A stretch of DNA of 64,000 bases from an uncultured Pelagibacteraceae bacterium (GCA_902621345.1 CACNLV010000001.1:682001-746000); one strand, 5' to 3'; positions 9,821 through 22,448 are shown, numbered from the stretch's first letter. Notes: generated by a model from the sequence alone, not told the origin. Translations and numbers: made by a program.

Positions 9821-9849
9821 ACTAAAACTAATAATGAAGGATGTAATTT

Positions 9850-12800
9850 TTATTGATTTGCTTGAGTTTCAGAAGCCTCAATTTTTTCCTGTTCAGATAA
9901 GAACTTATTATCATCCTCAAGAGCTTTTTTATTCCATTTATTCTTAATGTTACCAGTGCCAGCTGGAACCAATCTACCAACAATCACATTTTCCTTCAGC
10001 CCATTCAGAGGGTCAATTTTTCCTTTTATTGCTGCATCTGTCAAAACTCTTGTTGTCTCTTGGAAAGAGGCAGCTGATATGAACGACTCTGTCTGTAAAG
10101 AAGCTTTGGTAATACCCATCAACACTCTTTCACCAGTCGCAGGTGTTTTACCATCGACTTTTAATTTTTCATTCATATTGTCAAATTTTATTCTATCAAC
10201 AATTTCACCCGGTAAGTAAGATGAGTCTCCCGAAGTTTTTACTTCAATTTTTTTCAACATCTGTCTTAATATCGTCTCTATATGTTTGTCATTTATTACA
10301 ACACCTTGCAATCTGTATACCTCCTGAACTTGGTTTACAAAATATTCAGTTAAATCTTTTATACCCATTATTCTTAATATATCATGAGGTAGAGGCTGAC
10401 CATCTAACAAATACTCCCCTTTTTTTATTTTTTCACCTTGATTAAAATTAATGTGTTTACCTTTTGGTATTAGATAATTTGATGGTTCAGATCCATCCTC
10501 AGGAACGATTGAAACTCTTTGTTTACCTCTTACTTCCTTTCCAAAAATTACCTGACCATCATTTTCAGCTATAATCGCGCTATCTTTTGCTTTTCTTGCT
10601 TCAAATAATTCTGCAACTCGAGGAAGTCCTCCTGTTATATCTTTTGTTTTGGTTGTTTCTTTTGGTAATCTAGCAATTACATCTCCTGCTGAAACGTTTT
10701 GTCCATCTTTTACAGATAAAATTGAGTCAGGAACAAGATAATATCTTGCTTCATTATCATCAGCTTTTTTAATGACATTTCCCTTTTCGTCTCTTAGAGT
10801 AATTCTAGGCTTTAAGTCGGAACTTTTAGATTGAGATCTCCAGTCAACAACTGATTTTGATGAGATACCAGTGGCGTCATCGGTTGTCTCTTGAATTGAT
10901 ATACCATCAATTAAATCTACATAACTTGCTATTCCTGATTTTTCGGCAATTACAGGAGTGGTATATGGATCCCACTCACAAATTTTTGTATTTGCTTTAA
11001 TTTTGTCTCCATTTTTAAAAAATAATTTTGATCCATACGCTACTTTGTAAATTGCAGTTTGAACTCCGTTTTCATCCTCAATAGATAACTGAGTATTCCT
11101 TCCCATAACAATTAAATTCTTTTTAGAATCTTCCAAAATATTTGAGTTGATTATTTTTAAAATACCATCTGTTTTACTTACTATTTGTGAATCTTGCTTT
11201 ACAGAAGCAGTTCCACCAACATGGAATGTCCTCATTGTTAATTGTGTACCTGGCTCACCAATTGATTGAGCTGAAATCATTCCAATTGCTTCTCCAACAT
11301 GAACCATTTTACCTCTAGATAAGTCTCTTCCATAAGAGATTGCACAAACACCTTCTTTTGAACCACATGTCATAACTGAATACACTTTTATGGATTTAAT
11401 ACCTGCAGAGTCAATTAGATCACACGCAGCTTCATCTATCATTGATGATTTTTTAATTATAACTTCACCAGTTAAAGGATGTTTAACGTCATCAAATGCT
11501 ATTCGACCTAGCGCTCTCTCGGAAATACTTACAACAACATTACCACCTTCTAAGATTTCAGAGAGTTCTATAAAACCAGGTTTTTTACAATCACACTCTT
11601 TTTTAGTAATTGTTAAATCTTGCGCCACATCACACAATCTTCTAGTTAAATAACCAGAGCTTGCTGTTTTAAGTGCGGTATCTGCCAATCCTTTTCTAGC
11701 TCCATGCGTAGAATTAAAGTATTCAAGAGCAGTTAATCCCTCTTTAAAATTTGATGTAATTGGACTTTCAATAATTTCTCCTGATGGTTTAGCAATTAAA
11801 CCTCTCATACCGGCCAACTGCTTCATTTGTGCTGCAGAGCCTCTTGCTCCACTATCTGCCATCATAAATACAGAGTTTATTTTTAATCCTTCTGAAGTTT
11901 TTTCTGTAGCAGAGATACCCTTCATCATTTCCCCAGCTACTTTATCAGTACATTTCGACCATGCATCAACTACTTTATTATATTTCTCTCCTCTTGTTAT
12001 GAGACCTTCGGCATATTGTGTCTCATAGTCTGATATGAGCTTTTTTGTATCATCTATTAATTGAGTTTTGTTTGCAGGTATAACAAGATCATCTTTACCA
12101 AAAGAAATCCCAGCTTTGAAAGCATGTTTGAATCCTAGATCTTTTAGCCTATCACAGAATATTACAGTTGTTTTTTGACCGCAGAATCTGAAAACAATAT
12201 CAATAATTTCTGAGACAGTTTTTTTAGGAAGCAGTCTATCAATTAGTGAAAATTTAATATCTTTGTTCTTCGGCAATAAATTTGCTAGCAAAAATCTTCC
12301 TGCTGTTGATGTATATTTTTCAAATTTTGTTTTTCCATTTTCATCAATTGTCTCAAATCTTGAAATTATTGTGCTATGAACTTTTATCTGGCCAGATGAC
12401 AATGCAAATTCAATTTGATCAGCATTAAGGAAATAGCCTGAAGGTTTATCTGTCAATGGCTCTTGTGACAAATAGTAAATACCCAATATCATATCCTGAC
12501 TAGGAACAATAATTGGCTTACCATTAGATGGTGAAAGAATATTATTAGTTGATAACATTAAAATTCTTGCTTCCAGTTGGGCTTCTAAACTTAGAGGAAC
12601 ATGTACTGCCATTTGGTCCCCATCAAAATCTGCGTTGAAGGCCGCACAAGTTAATGGATGTAATTCTATAGCATCCCCCTCAATTAATTTAGGCTCAAAA
12701 GCTTGCACTCCAAGTCTATGCAGTGTTGGTGCTCTATTCAACAATACCGGATGCTCTCTAACTATAAGTTCTAATGCATCCCAAACAGCATTTGTCTCTT

Positions 12801-14019
12801 TCTCAACTAATTTTTTAGCTTGTTTGATAGTCGAGGCTAATCCTAATTTATTTAATCTAGCATACAAAAATGGTTTAAATAGTTCTAACGCCATTTTTTT
12901 TGGTAATCCACATTCATGAAGTTTTAAATCGGGACCAACAACAATTACAGATCGACCAGAATAATCTACTCTTTTACCAAGTAAATTTTGTCTAAATCGT
13001 CCTTGTTTACCTTTAAGCATTTCAGCAAGAGATTTTAAAGGTCTTTTTCCAGTCCCTGTTATTACTCTTCCTCTTCTGCCGTTATCAAATAATGCATCAA
13101 CTGACTCCTGAAGCATTCTTTTTTCATTTCTTACAATAATATCTGGAGCTTTAAGGTCCATTAATCTCTTCAAACGATTATTTCTATTTATTACACGTCT
13201 ATAAAGATCGTTCAAATCTGAGGTTGCAAATCTTCCACCATCTAAAGGAACTAATGGTCTTAATTCAGGTGGTATAACAGGTACAACTGTCATGATCATC
13301 CATTCAGGTTTCTGACCTGTTTCGATAAAAGACTCTATTAATTTTAATCTTTTAATTGCTCTCTCCTCATTAACCTTTGATTTAGTTTCTTTTATATATG
13401 ATGCTAAATTTTTTCTCTCATTCTCTAAGTCTAAATTCTTAAGCATTTCAAGTACTGCCTCAGCTCCTATACCCGCTGTAAATGCTTCTTCTCCATATTC
13501 ATCTTGATATTTGGCAAGTTCTTCCTCATTAAGTAATTGATTTTTTTGTAAACCTGTTAAACCAGGCTCTATAACTATAAAATTTTCAAAATATAAAACT
13601 CTTTCGATTTCTTTAAGCTTCATATCAACTGCTAAAGCGATTCTGCTTGGAAGAGATTTTAGAAACCAAATATGAGCTACTGGAGTAGCAAGATTGATAT
13701 GCCCCATTCTTTCTCTTCTGACATTTGATTTTGTTACTTCAACTCCGCATTTTTCACAAATAATTCCTCTGAATTTCATTCGTTTATATTTTCCACACAA
13801 ACATTCATAATCTTTAATTGGACCAAAAATTCTTGCGCAAAAAAGACCATCTTTTTCTGGTCTGAAAGTTCTGTAATTTATTGTTTCAGGTTTTTTTATT
13901 TCCCCATATGTCCATGACTTAATTTTTTCAGGGCTTGCAAGAGATATTTTTATGCTATTAAAGTTTTGAGCTTCCGAAATCTCAGAATTTTTGAATAGAT
14001 CTGTTAATTCTTTTTTCAT
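9850..14019 (-). CDS. rpoC: DNA-directed RNA polymerase subunit beta'
   Basis: This is the catalytic clamp subunit of RNA polymerase. The 1389-residue protein has the N-terminal zinc site (C73, C75, C88, C91 in the CLCGKY...CEKCG segment), the active-site loop [12 protein letters not shown] with three Asp that bind catalytic magnesium, the second Cys cluster in the C-terminal half (CDCKKP... CAISYGRDL), and the bridge/trigger region [16 protein letters not shown]. Length agrees with alphaproteobacterial beta'. It starts 6 nt after rpoB stops. The C-terminal tail is acidic and Gln-rich and ends EASETQANQ. Confidence 0.99.
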   Translation of the reverse strand: MKKELTDLFKNSEISEAQNFNSIKISLASPEKIKSWTYGEIKKPETINYRTFRPEKDGLFCARIFGPIKDYECLCGKYKRMKFRGIICEKCGVEVTKSNVRRERMGHINLATPVAHIWFLKSLPSRIALAVDMKLKEIERVLYFENFIVIEPGLTGLQKNQLLNEEELAKYQDEYGEEAFTAGIGAEAVLEMLKNLDLENERKNLASYIKETKSKVNEERAIKRLKLIESFIETGQKPEWMIMTVVPVIPPELRPLVPLDGGRFATSDLNDLYRRVINRNNRLKRLMDLKAPDIIVRNEKRMLQESVDALFDNGRRGRVITGTGKRPLKSLAEMLKGKQGRFRQNLLGKRVDYSGRSVIVVGPDLKLHECGLPKKMALELFKPFLYARLNKLGLASTIKQAKKLVEKETNAVWDALELIVREHPVLLNRAPTLHRLGVQAFEPKLIEGDAIELHPLTCAAFNADFDGDQMAVHVPLSLEAQLEARILMLSTNNILSPSNGKPIIVPSQDMILGIYYLSQEPLTDKPSGYFLNADQIEFALSSGQIKVHSTIISRFETIDENGKTKFEKYTSTAGRFLLANLLPKNKDIKFSLIDRLLPKKTVSEIIDIVFRFCGQKTTVIFCDRLKDLGFKHAFKAGISFGKDDLVIPANKTQLIDDTKKLISDYETQYAEGLITRGEKYNKVVDAWSKCTDKVAGEMMKGISATEKTSEGLKINSVFMMADSGARGSAAQMKQLAGMRGLIAKPSGEIIESPITSNFKEGLTALEYFNSTHGARKGLADTALKTASSGYLTRRLCDVAQDLTITKKECDCKKPGFIELSEILEGGNVVVSISERALGRIAFDDVKHPLTGEVIIKKSSMIDEAACDLIDSAGIKSIKVYSVMTCGSKEGVCAISYGRDLSRGKMVHVGEAIGMISAQSIGEPGTQLTMRTFHVGGTASVKQDSQIVSKTDGILKIINSNILEDSKKNLIVMGRNTQLSIEDENGVQTAIYKVAYGSKLFFKNGDKIKANTKICEWDPYTTPVIAEKSGIASYVDLIDGISIQETTDDATGISSKSVVDWRSQSKSSDLKPRITLRDEKGNVIKKADDNEARYYLVPDSILSVKDGQNVSAGDVIARLPKETTKTKDITGGLPRVAELFEARKAKDSAIIAENDGQVIFGKEVRGKQRVSIVPEDGSEPSNYLIPKGKHINFNQGEKIKKGEYLLDGQPLPHDILRIMGIKDLTEYFVNQVQEVYRLQGVVINDKHIETILRQMLKKIEVKTSGDSSYLPGEIVDRIKFDNMNEKLKVDGKTPATGERVLMGITKASLQTESFISAASFQETTRVLTDAAIKGKIDPLNGLKENVIVGRLVPAGTGNIKNKWNKKALEDDNKFLSEQEKIEASETQANQ

Positions 14020-14025
14020 AAATTA

Positions 14026-17000
14026 TTAATTTAGTTCCACATTTAGAGCTAAAGATTTTATCTCTTTAACTAACACATTGAATGATTCTGGTATTCCCGA
14101 CTCAAAGTTTTCTTCACCTTTAACAATTGTTTCATATACTTTAACTCTTCCAGCTACATCATCAGATTTGACTGTTAAAATTTCTTGAAGAGTGTAAGAT
14201 GCACCATAAGCTTCTAAAGCCCAAACCTCCATTTCACCAAATCTTTGACCACCTAATTGAGCTTTACCACCCAGTGGTTGCTGTGTAACCAAACTGTATG
14301 GTCCAGTTGACCTAGCGTGAATTTTATCCTCAACCAAATGGTGAAGTTTTAACATATATATAATCCCTACAGTTACAGGCCTGTCAAACATTTCTCCTGT
14401 TCTTCCGTCCCACAAGTATGTTTGTCCTGAACCAGGTAATTTTGCTAGTTCAAGCATCTCAGTCACATTTTTTTCCTTAGCTCCATCAAAAACAGGTGTG
14501 GATATTGCAACACCATTTTGTAAATTTTCACACAAATCTCTAAATTCAGTTTTACTTAATTTGTCAACTTTATTCTGAAATATGTCTTCTCCATATACAG
14601 ATTTTAAAAAACTAGAAATTTTTTCAGTTTTTTCAATTCTTTTGTTATTTTCATTAATTAATCTTTTAACTTCTTCACCAAATTCTTTACAAGCCCAACC
14701 TAAATGAGTCTCCAAAATTTGACCAACATTCATTCGGCTAGGCACACCAAGAGGGTTTAAGACAATATCAACTGGCCGACCATCTTTTCTATAAGGCATG
14801 TCTTCAACAGGTACTATCTTGCTAACAACACCTTTGTTACCATGCCTACCTGACATTTTATCACCAGGTCTTAATCTTCGTTTTATGGCAACAAAAACTT
14901 TAACCATCTTCATAACACTTGGTAATAAGTCATCACCACTTCTAATTTTTAAAACCTTGTCCTCGAATCTTTCAGTTATATCCTGTTTCGCACTAGTATA
15001 CTGATCTTTTAATTGAATTAGTGCATCTTCACTTTTTGTATCATTTGAAGAAATTTTGAAAATATCATTAATAGAAAATTTATTTATAGTCTCAAAATCT
15101 AGTTTTGTTCCTGATTCAACTTCTTTAATTTTTTTGGTTAGTGATGAACCAGATAAAATTTGAGAAGCTCTTTGTTTTATGCTTCTTTCTAAAATCTCTT
15201 CCTCTACTATCTTGTCTTGTTGAACTTGTTCAATTTCAGCACGCTCAATCGTTATTGATCTTTCATCTTTGTCAATACCATGTCTATTAAATACTCTGAC
15301 ATCTACTACAGTTCCGCTGCTTCCTCTGGACATCCTTAATGAAGTATCTGTTACATCAATAGCTTTTTCACCAAAAATAGATCTTAATAATTTTTCCTCT
15401 GGGCCGGAGGCTGAGTCTCCTTTGGGTGTAACTTTACCAACTAATATATCACCCGCATTTACTTCAGCGCCAATGTAAACAATTCCTGATTCATCTAAAT
15501 TTTTAAGTGCTTCCTCATTAACATTTGGAATGTCTCTAGTAATTTCTTCTTCACCGAGCTTTGTATCTCTAGCCATTATTTCATATTCCACGATATGTAC
15601 TGATGTGAAAACATCATCCGTCACACATCTTTCAGAAATTAGTATAGAATCTTCAAAATTATATCCCTGCCAGGGCATGAATGCTACGGTCACATTTTTT
15701 CCTAAGGCCAATTCACCTAACTTAGTTGACGGTCCGTCAGCAATGATATCCCCAGTTTTAACTTTATCACCTACTCTAACCAATGGTCTTTGATTAATAC
15801 ATGTATTTTGGTTTGATCTCTTAAATTTTTGAAGATTGTATATATCTACACCCGATTTTGAGAAATCTGTTTCCTCTGTAACTTTAATTACAATTCTTTT
15901 TCCATCTATTTTATCAACAATGCCATTTCTCTTAGCAACAATAGTTACTCCAGAATCAAGTGCAACATCACTTTCTATTCCTGTTCCAACCAATGGTGCC
16001 TCTGGTTTTAAAAGTGGTACAGCCTGTCTCATCATATTTGATCCCATTAAAGCTCTATTAGCATCATCATTTTCTAAAAAAGGTATTAAAGATGCAGCTA
16101 CAGAAACAAGCTGCTTAGGGGATACATCTATATAATCTATAATTTCTGGTTTCGCTAAAAGGAAATTTAAATTTTGTCTGCAAGATACAAGTTCTTCGAT
16201 AATTTTACCATTTTTATCAATTTTTGTATTAGCCTGGGCAATTGTATATTTTGTTTCTTCCATTGCTGAAAGATACTCTACATTATCTTGAACTATCCCC
16301 TCTTTGACTCTTTTATAAGGACTTTCTATAAAACCATACTTATTTATTTTTGCATAAGTTGACAAACTGTTTATCAATCCAATATTTGGACCCTCTGGTG
16401 TTTCTATAGGGCATATTCTACCATAATGAGTTGGATGAACATCTCTGACCTCAAAACCAGCACGTTCCCTTGTTAACCCTCCAGGTCCTAAAGCTGAGAC
16501 TCTTCTTTTATGAGTAATTTCGGAAAGAGGATTTGTTTGATCCATAAATTGTGAGAGTTGAGAACTAGCAAAAAAGTCTTTTAAAGATACTGTTAAAGGC
16601 TTCGCATTAATTAAATCCTGTGGCATCGCTGACTCAACATCTAGTGTTGTCATTTTTTCTTTGATGGCTCTTTCCATTCTATAGACACCAATTCTTGCTT
16701 GATTTTCCACTAATTCTCCAACAGACCTTACTCTTCTATTTCCCAAATGGTCTATATCATCAACTTCATCCTTACCATCTCTTAAATCTAACATCTTATG
16801 AATTATCGCAATTATGTCGTCGTTCCTTAAAATTGTAATTTTATCTGAACATTCTAAATTTAGCCTTGAGTTCATTTTTACTCTCCCAACATCGGACAGG
16901 TCATATCTATCTGAACTAAAAAATAAATTGTTAAAAATTTGAGCTGCAATTTCAATTGTTGGAGGTTCTCCAGGTCTTAACATTTTATAAATTTCAGTTA

Positions 17001-18114
17001 TAGCTTCATCTTTAGTATTATTTTTGTCATTAAGTATAGTATTAAGTAGATATGGTCCCTTACTGATTGAGTTAGTTTTTGAGATGTCTAAAGAATATAT
17101 TTTTGACTCTAATATTTTATCAACAATAGTCTCATTTAATTCTGTGCCTATCTTTAAAATATCACTTTCATCACTTCCCAATTTAACATCCATATGTAGG
17201 AATTTTCCGTACAAAGACTCTTTTGTGACAAGTATATCCTTAAGACCTTCGTTATGTAATTTTTTTGCGTTAAGAAAATTAATTTTTTCGCCCAATTTAA
17301 TAACAACCTTACCCGTTTTTGCATCTACAACTTCCTCTGAAAAATTTTTAGATTTATAATTCTCTGGATCAAATTTTGCCCTCCACTTCTCTGTTTTAGT
17401 GTCATAAGAGAATTTTTCTTTTTGGTAAAATTCATTAGCAATTTCTGTTTTTGTAAAACCAAGCGCAAGTAATAATGTAGAGGCAAGTATTTTCTTTTTT
17501 CTATCAATCTTGAAATATAAAAAATCTTTAACATCGTATTCAAAATCTAACCACGAACCTCTGTTAGGTATTACTCTGCAATTAAATAATAGTTTACCGC
17601 TAGCATGGGTTTTTCCTTTGTCATGATCAAAAAAAACGCCTGGACTTCTATGCATTTGATTTACGACAACCCTTTGAACTCCATTAGTTATAAATGTTCC
17701 ACTATTAGTCATCATTGGAACCTCACCCATGTAAACTTCTTGTTCTTTCGCTGAAAGTATATCTTTAGTATTATTTTCTTGGTCTATGTCATAAACAACT
17801 AATCTTAAAGTACATTTAAGGGCAGAGGAATATGTAAGTCCCCTAGCTATACATTCCTCAACATCAAATTTAGGTTTTTCCAATCTATAAGAAACATATT
17901 CTAAAGTTGCTTTATCATTTAAGTCTTCAATTGGAAAAATGCTTTTAAAAACTCTATCAAATCCTTTTGCTAAATCTCCGGCCTCTGAATTAAAATGAGT
18001 TAATTCATCATAAGAATTTTTTTGAACTTCGATTAAGTTTGGTATTGATAAGCTCTCTTTTAATTTACCAAAACTTTTTCTAATATTCTTTTTTTCTGTA
18101 AAAGATATTTGCAT
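14026..18114 (-). CDS. rpoB: DNA-directed RNA polymerase subunit beta
   Basis: This catalytic subunit forms one side of the active-site cleft and the rifampicin pocket. The 1362-residue protein has the Rif-cluster segment [21 protein letters not shown] followed by [19 protein letters not shown] (near residues 520-550); the usual rifampicin contact residues look unmodified. The C-terminal clamp segment [18 protein letters not shown] is intact. It lies 56 nt after rplL with no strong terminator between, consistent with the rplKAJL-rpoBC transcript. Confidence 0.99.
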   Translation of the reverse strand: MQISFTEKKNIRKSFGKLKESLSIPNLIEVQKNSYDELTHFNSEAGDLAKGFDRVFKSIFPIEDLNDKATLEYVSYRLEKPKFDVEECIARGLTYSSALKCTLRLVVYDIDQENNTKDILSAKEQEVYMGEVPMMTNSGTFITNGVQRVVVNQMHRSPGVFFDHDKGKTHASGKLLFNCRVIPNRGSWLDFEYDVKDFLYFKIDRKKKILASTLLLALGFTKTEIANEFYQKEKFSYDTKTEKWRAKFDPENYKSKNFSEEVVDAKTGKVVIKLGEKINFLNAKKLHNEGLKDILVTKESLYGKFLHMDVKLGSDESDILKIGTELNETIVDKILESKIYSLDISKTNSISKGPYLLNTILNDKNNTKDEAITEIYKMLRPGEPPTIEIAAQIFNNLFFSSDRYDLSDVGRVKMNSRLNLECSDKITILRNDDIIAIIHKMLDLRDGKDEVDDIDHLGNRRVRSVGELVENQARIGVYRMERAIKEKMTTLDVESAMPQDLINAKPLTVSLKDFFASSQLSQFMDQTNPLSEITHKRRVSALGPGGLTRERAGFEVRDVHPTHYGRICPIETPEGPNIGLINSLSTYAKINKYGFIESPYKRVKEGIVQDNVEYLSAMEETKYTIAQANTKIDKNGKIIEELVSCRQNLNFLLAKPEIIDYIDVSPKQLVSVAASLIPFLENDDANRALMGSNMMRQAVPLLKPEAPLVGTGIESDVALDSGVTIVAKRNGIVDKIDGKRIVIKVTEETDFSKSGVDIYNLQKFKRSNQNTCINQRPLVRVGDKVKTGDIIADGPSTKLGELALGKNVTVAFMPWQGYNFEDSILISERCVTDDVFTSVHIVEYEIMARDTKLGEEEITRDIPNVNEEALKNLDESGIVYIGAEVNAGDILVGKVTPKGDSASGPEEKLLRSIFGEKAIDVTDTSLRMSRGSSGTVVDVRVFNRHGIDKDERSITIERAEIEQVQQDKIVEEEILERSIKQRASQILSGSSLTKKIKEVESGTKLDFETINKFSINDIFKISSNDTKSEDALIQLKDQYTSAKQDITERFEDKVLKIRSGDDLLPSVMKMVKVFVAIKRRLRPGDKMSGRHGNKGVVSKIVPVEDMPYRKDGRPVDIVLNPLGVPSRMNVGQILETHLGWACKEFGEEVKRLINENNKRIEKTEKISSFLKSVYGEDIFQNKVDKLSKTEFRDLCENLQNGVAISTPVFDGAKEKNVTEMLELAKLPGSGQTYLWDGRTGEMFDRPVTVGIIYMLKLHHLVEDKIHARSTGPYSLVTQQPLGGKAQLGGQRFGEMEVWALEAYGASYTLQEILTVKSDDVAGRVKVYETIVKGEENFESGIPESFNVLVKEIKSLALNVELN

Positions 18115-18170
18115 CTACACTTTAATACTGACCAAAAAAATTAATCAGTATTTAAAAAAATCCTTTTAAA

Positions 18171-18536
18171 TTACTTAAGTTCTACTTTTGCGCCTGCAGC
18201 TTCTAACTTCGCTTTAATTTCTTCAGCTTCTTTTTTTGGAACACCGGATTTAACTTCTTTTGGTGCACCTTCAACTAAATCTTTAGCCTCTTTTAAACCA
18301 AGCGATGTTGCTGCCCTTACTTCTTTAATGACATTTATTTTCTTTTCACCTGCAGAAACAAGCATGATTATGAAATCATCTTTATCCTCCGCTGGCGCTG
18401 CACCTCCAGCTGCTGCTGGTGCTGCTGCTGCCATTGGGGTCACGCCCCATTTTTCTTCAAGTTGTTTTGAAAGCTCAGCTGCCTCTGCAACTGTTAAGCT
18501 TGATAAATCTTCTATAATTTTATTTAGATCTGGCAT
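18171..18536 (-). CDS. rplL: 50S ribosomal protein L7/L12
   Basis: L7/L12 forms the flexible stalk that recruits translation GTPases. The 121-residue protein shows the N-terminal dimerisation segment (1-30), an Ala/Gly/Pro hinge (about 34-50) and the C-terminal domain with [22 protein letters not shown], the factor-binding helix. It follows rplJ by 5 nt; both proteins form the L8 stalk complex. The acidic character stands out against the basic proteins around it. Confidence 0.98.
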   Translation of the reverse strand: MPDLNKIIEDLSSLTVAEAAELSKQLEEKWGVTPMAAAAPAAAGGAAPAEDKDDFIIMLVSAGEKKINVIKEVRAATSLGLKEAKDLVEGAPKEVKSGVPKKEAEEIKAKLEAAGAKVELK

Positions 18537-18541
18537 ATTTA

Positions 18542-19063
18542 TTACTCTTTGGGTTTTGTTTCAGAATTTTCTGGTGGTAAACTACTCATTTTTTCTGATC
18601 GTGCAAGCAAAATACTAACCAATTTTGAAGCAGAAGCATTCAAAATACCTACAATATTCGCTCTTGCTTCGTCTAATGTAGGTAAATTTGCTACATTTAA
18701 CACTCCAGCTTGATCTAAAACCTCATTATCCATCATTCCACCAATTAATTTAAGATTCTCATTATCTTTTGCAAATTTTGATAAAATTCTTGCTGACATG
18801 ATAGCATCTTCACCAAATGCTACTGCAGTTGGACCAGTGAATAAGTTTGATAAATCTTTACACTTAGTTTTTTCCAAAGCTAATTTTGTAATTCTGTTTT
18901 TTGTTATTTTGAAAATAATACCATGCTCTCTCATTTTCGATCTTAATTCATCTAACTGGGTCATTGTTAAGCCTTGATAATGAGTGACTAAAATTGCTTT
19001 ACTTTTTTCAAACTGAGTGGACATCTCAGATATATAATTTTTCTTTTGCTCTTTATTCATCAT
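18542..19063 (-). CDS. rplJ: 50S ribosomal protein L10
   Basis: L10 anchors L7/L12 dimers to 23S rRNA. The protein is 173 residues from the first of two adjacent ATG codons (172 from the second; the sequence cannot decide). The family core [20 protein letters not shown], the KNRITKLAL segment and FTGPTAVAF are clear. It is 5 nt downstream of rplA and upstream of rplL, in the standard order. Confidence 0.97.
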   Translation of the reverse strand: MMNKEQKKNYISEMSTQFEKSKAILVTHYQGLTMTQLDELRSKMREHGIIFKITKNRITKLALEKTKCKDLSNLFTGPTAVAFGEDAIMSARILSKFAKDNENLKLIGGMMDNEVLDQAGVLNVANLPTLDEARANIVGILNASASKLVSILLARSEKMSSLPPENSETKPKE

Positions 19064-19068
19064 AATAA

Positions 19069-19758
19069 TTAAATACTCTTTCCTAATTTAATTCTGTATG
19101 AAACACCCATAGTAGATGTAATAAAAGCAGAACGAATTAAATCACCTTTAATGGTGTTGTTTGATTTTTCTTTCTCAAGAGTTTCCAAAATTGCATTAAA
19201 ATTATTTATTAATTTATCATCAGCAAACGATTTTTTTCCTATGCTAACACCTATATTCCCATCTCTATCATTTCTAATTTCTGCCTGACCTGATTTTGCA
19301 TCAGCGATAGCCTTTTTTAAATCATCAGTGACAGTTCCAAGTTTTGGGTTAGGCATCAGTCCTTTAGGGCCTAAGACTTTACCAAGTTTTGAGAGTTTGA
19401 TCATCATCGAAGGTGTACAAATTAGTTTTTCGAAATTTATTTCTCCACCTTTAATTTTTTCAATAAAATCATCACCACCCACAATATCTGCACCTGCTGA
19501 CTTTGCATCTGAAAATTTTGATTCTTCACAGACAACGGCAACTTTTATCTTTTTACCAGTACCCCCTGGTAAATTCACAATGGTTCTAATATTAATTTCG
19601 CTTTTCTTTTGTTTGTTGTTTATTTGAAAACTTAAATCAACAGATTCATCAAACTTAGTCGTACAATTTTTTTTTACGACTGATAATAACTTATCTATAG
19701 TCTCTGCCGGAAGTTCAGTAGTTTTATTTGGTAATTTTTTAAATCTTTTTGAAGACAT
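19069..19758 (-). CDS. rplA: 50S ribosomal protein L1
   Basis: L1 forms the mobile stalk that helps move deacylated tRNA from the E site, and in other bacteria represses rplK-rplA translation. The 229-residue protein has the signature LGKVLGPKGLMPNPKLGTV (about residues 125-143) and the DRDGNIGVSIGKKSF segment. It starts 1 nt after rplK stops. Length is typical (about 230). Confidence 0.98.
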   Translation of the reverse strand: MSSKRFKKLPNKTTELPAETIDKLLSVVKKNCTTKFDESVDLSFQINNKQKKSEINIRTIVNLPGGTGKKIKVAVVCEESKFSDAKSAGADIVGGDDFIEKIKGGEINFEKLICTPSMMIKLSKLGKVLGPKGLMPNPKLGTVTDDLKKAIADAKSGQAEIRNDRDGNIGVSIGKKSFADDKLINNFNAILETLEKEKSNNTIKGDLIRSAFITSTMGVSYRIKLGKSI

Positions 19759-19759
19759 T

Positions 19760-20188
19760 TTAATCTTTAACCTCTATTCCCATTGATCTAGCAGATCCAG
19801 CAATAATTTTTACAGCTTGCTCAAGATCCAATGCATTTAAGTCATTCATTTTTTGTTTTGCTATTTCTTCAGCTTGTTTCTTTGTTATTGATGCCACAAT
19901 ATTTCTTCCAGGTTCCTGTGATCCACTTTTTAATTTGGCAGCTTCTCTTATATAAAATGATGCTGGTGGAGATTTTATCTTAAAATCAAATTTTTTATCC
20001 TTATAAACAGTTATTTCTACTGGAACTGGTTTTCCGGCTAAAGATTTAGTTTTATCATTAAATGCTTTACAAAATTCCATTATGTTTACTCCACGTTGAC
20101 CTAAAGCAGGGCCCACTGGAGGAGCTGGGTTAGCTTGACCACCTTTTATTTGTAATTTTATAAATCCACTAATTTCTTTTTTTGCCAT
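19760..20188 (-). CDS. rplK: 50S ribosomal protein L11
   Basis: L11 forms the GTPase-associated centre together with L10 and is needed for the RelA stringent response. The 142-residue protein has the N-terminal [19 protein letters not shown] motif and the C-terminal rRNA-binding domain ending [15 protein letters not shown]. The start ATG shares one base with the nusG stop. Length is exactly typical. Confidence 0.98.
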   Translation of the reverse strand: MAKKEISGFIKLQIKGGQANPAPPVGPALGQRGVNIMEFCKAFNDKTKSLAGKPVPVEITVYKDKKFDFKIKSPPASFYIREAAKLKSGSQEPGRNIVASITKKQAEEIAKQKMNDLNALDLEQAVKIIAGSARSMGIEVKD

Positions 20189-20718
20189 TAACTTACTTTC
20201 TCAACTTGATTGTATTCTAAGTCTACAGGTGTTGGTCTACCAAAAATTGACACTGAAACTTTCAGTCTAGATTTTTCTTCATCAATCTCTTCAACCATAC
20301 CGTTGAACGAAGCAAAAGGACCATCAACTACCTGCACTTTTTCACCAACGCTGTATTCTATACCAGATTTTGGCTGGGCTACACCATCTTTTATTTGACC
20401 AAGAATTTTTTCTATTTCTTTATCTGACACAGGAACTGGCATGCCTTTAGTTCCTAAGAATCCACTCACTCTCTTTATGTTCTTGATCATATGGTAAATA
20501 TTATTATCCATCTCACTTTTAATTAAAACATACCCTGGAAAATACTTTTTTTTTCTTTGGATTCTTTTGCCCCTCTTTACTTCTGTGACATCATGAGTTG
20601 GAACTATAATTTCCTCAAATTTTTCGGAAATTTTTGCTTTATCTGCCTCCTCTTTTATTAAGCCAGCTACTTTATTTTCAAAACTTGAGTGCGATTGAAC
20701 AATATACCAGTTTTTCAT
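20188..20718 (-). CDS. nusG: Transcription termination/antitermination factor NusG
   Basis: NusG binds the beta' clamp and links RNA polymerase to Rho or to ribosomal S10. The 176-residue protein has the NGN domain (start [16 protein letters not shown]; core [29 protein letters not shown]) and a C-terminal KOW domain ([22 protein letters not shown]). It overlaps secE and rplK by 1 nt each. Length is normal for proteobacteria. Confidence 0.98.
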   Translation of the reverse strand: MKNWYIVQSHSSFENKVAGLIKEEADKAKISEKFEEIIVPTHDVTEVKRGKRIQRKKKYFPGYVLIKSEMDNNIYHMIKNIKRVSGFLGTKGMPVPVSDKEIEKILGQIKDGVAQPKSGIEYSVGEKVQVVDGPFASFNGMVEEIDEEKSRLKVSVSIFGRPTPVDLEYNQVEKVS

Positions 20719-20909
20719 TAAATGCTCACTTTAAGTAATAAGTCTAAAAAGAATTTTAGAACTTGGTCTAATAAAAGAAAAAAAATTGACATTGCTAAGG
20801 CCATCAAAAAAACCATTATAGCACCTTGTAGTGTTTCTTTACCTGTGGGCCATGAAACCTTAAATGCTTCCTGTTTTACCTCTTGTATAAATTTAATAGG
20901 GTTCTTCAT
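20718..20909 (-). CDS. secE: Preprotein translocase subunit SecE
   Basis: SecE clamps the SecY channel. It is the short, single-span form of 63 residues: an amphipathic N-terminal helix (FIQEVKQEAFKVSWPTGKET, carrying the conserved W-P) and one transmembrane helix (about 30-53). The ATG is preceded on the minus strand by 15 consecutive A residues rather than a Shine-Dalgarno site, and only 14 nt separate it from the CCA end of tRNA-Trp. secE-nusG order is universal. Confidence 0.97.
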   Translation of the reverse strand: MKNPIKFIQEVKQEAFKVSWPTGKETLQGAIMVFLMALAMSIFFLLLDQVLKFFLDLLLKVSI

Positions 20910-20923
20910 TTTTTTTTTTTTTT

Positions 20924-20999
20924 TGGCAGGAGCGGAGGGACTCGAACCCTCAGCCTCCGGTTTTGGAGACCGGCGCTCTACCAGTTGAGCTACACTCCT
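20924..20999 (-). tRNA. trnW: tRNA-Trp (CCA anticodon)
   Basis: Read on the minus strand, a 76-nt cloverleaf has acceptor arms AGGAGTG / CGCTCCT, D-arm with AGCTCAACTGGTAGAGC, the anticodon loop CTCCAAA giving CCA, and a TTCGAGT T-loop. The 3' CCA is encoded. It lies 9 nt downstream of the tuf stop and 14 nt upstream of secE, so it is probably cut out of the tuf-secE transcript. Confidence 0.97.
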
Positions 21000-21008
21000 A
21001 TATAGAGC

Positions 21009-22199
21009 TTACTCTATAATTTTAGTTACTACTCCAGCTCCTACAGTTCTTCCTCCTTCTCGAATTGCAAAGTTTAGCTTCTCTGACATTGCGATTGGAG
21101 TAATTAATTTTACTGTAAATTTAGCATCATCACCTGGCATAACCATTTCTGTTCCTGCAGGTAACTCTACTTCACCAGTTACATCTGTTGTTCTAAAATA
21201 AAACTGTGGTCTATATTTTGTAAAAAATGGGGTATGTCTTCCACCTTCCTCTTTTTTAAGAACATAAGCTTGTGCTTCAAATTTAGTATGTGGTGTTACA
21301 GACCCTGGTTTACAAAGAACTTGACCTCTTTCAATATCAGTTCTTTCAACACCTCTTAAAAGAACACCAACATTGTCACCAGCCTCACCAGAGTCTAGAA
21401 GTTTTCTGAACATCTCAACTCCAGTACAAACTGACTTCTTAGTTTCTCTTATACCCACTATCTCAATCTCATCACCTGTTTTAAGTACACCTGACTCTAC
21501 TCTTCCAGTTGCAACTGTACCTCTTCCTGAAATTGAAAAAACATCCTCAACAGGCATCAAAAAATCTTTATCTTTTGGTCTATCAGGTTGTGGGATAAAC
21601 TCGTCAACATTCTTCATTAATTCCATAATTGATTTTTTTCCTATTTCTTCATCTCTTCCCTCAACAGCTGCTAAAGCAGAACCTTTGGCAATTGGAGTTT
21701 TATCTCCTGGAAACTTATAGGAAGTTAATAATTCTCTTATTTCTTCCTCAACAAGATCAATCATTTCTTTGTCATCAACTTGATCAACTTTATTCAAATA
21801 AACAACTATTGCTGGTACACCAACTTGTCTAGCCAAAAGAATATGTTCTCTAGTTTGTGGCATAGGTCCATCTGCAGCATTTACAACTAAAATTGCTCCA
21901 TCCATTTGTGCTGCACCTGTAATCATGTTTTTTACATAATCAGCGTGGCCTGGGCAATCTACGTGTGCATAGTGTCTTTTTTCTGTTTCGTATTCAACGT
22001 GTGCTGTTGAAATTGTAATACCTCTTTCCTTTTCTTCTGGAGCTTTATCAATTTGATCATAAGCAACCGCTTGAGCTCCACCAGTTTCAGATAAAACTTT
22101 GGTGATTGCAGCAGTTAAAGTTGTTTTACCATGATCGACATGACCGATTGTTCCAATGTTACAATGCGGTTTATTTCTTACAAATTTTTCTTTTGACAT
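21009..22199 (-). CDS. tuf: Elongation factor Tu
   Basis: EF-Tu delivers aminoacyl-tRNA to the ribosome. The 396-residue protein has G1 GHVDHGKT, switch [16 protein letters not shown]3 DCPGHADYV and G4 NKVD, followed by the two beta-barrel domains. A GAGGA tract 9-13 nt upstream of the ATG is one of the few good Shine-Dalgarno sites in this block. It is flanked by tRNA-Gly (41 nt upstream) and tRNA-Trp (9 nt downstream), resembling the tRNA-tufB-secE-nusG arrangement of E. coli. It is the only tuf in the window. Confidence 0.99.
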   Translation of the reverse strand: MSKEKFVRNKPHCNIGTIGHVDHGKTTLTAAITKVLSETGGAQAVAYDQIDKAPEEKERGITISTAHVEYETEKRHYAHVDCPGHADYVKNMITGAAQMDGAILVVNAADGPMPQTREHILLARQVGVPAIVVYLNKVDQVDDKEMIDLVEEEIRELLTSYKFPGDKTPIAKGSALAAVEGRDEEIGKKSIMELMKNVDEFIPQPDRPKDKDFLMPVEDVFSISGRGTVATGRVESGVLKTGDEIEIVGIRETKKSVCTGVEMFRKLLDSGEAGDNVGVLLRGVERTDIERGQVLCKPGSVTPHTKFEAQAYVLKKEEGGRHTPFFTKYRPQFYFRTTDVTGEVELPAGTEMVMPGDDAKFTVKLITPIAMSEKLNFAIREGGRTVGAGVVTKIIE

Positions 22200-22239
22200 T
22201 ACTAATATTCCTCACTTTTAAATATTTAATTTTATTTCT

Positions 22240-22313
22240 TGGAGCGGGTAAAGGGAATCGAACCCTTACATCCAGCTTGGAAGGCTAGCGTTCTACCATT
22301 GAACTACACCCGC
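22240..22313 (-). tRNA. trnG: tRNA-Gly (TCC anticodon)
   Basis: On the minus strand, a 74-nt cloverleaf starts GCGGGTG and closes with TACCCGC, discriminator T and an encoded CCA. The anticodon loop CTTCCAA gives TCC, and the T-loop is TTCGATT. It lies between tRNA-Tyr and tuf on what appears to be one transcript. Confidence 0.97.
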
Positions 22314-22359
22314 ACAACCCCAAGAATAACACTCCAGTATTATTTAAAATTTTATTGAA

Positions 22360-22445
22360 TGGTGGAGGGGGAAAGATTCGAACTTTCGAAGACCGAAGTC
22401 AACGGGTTTACAGCCCGCCCCATTTGACCGCTCTGGAACCCCTCC
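22360..22445 (-). tRNA. trnY: tRNA-Tyr (GTA anticodon)
   Basis: On the minus strand, an 86-nt class II tRNA has acceptor arms GGAGGGG / CCCCTCC, the anticodon loop CTGTAAA giving GTA, a long variable arm (GACTTCGGTC) and a TTCGAAT T-loop. CCA is encoded. It is the first gene of the long minus-strand block; a candidate promoter lies 49 nt upstream. Confidence 0.97.
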
Positions 22446-22448
22446 CTT

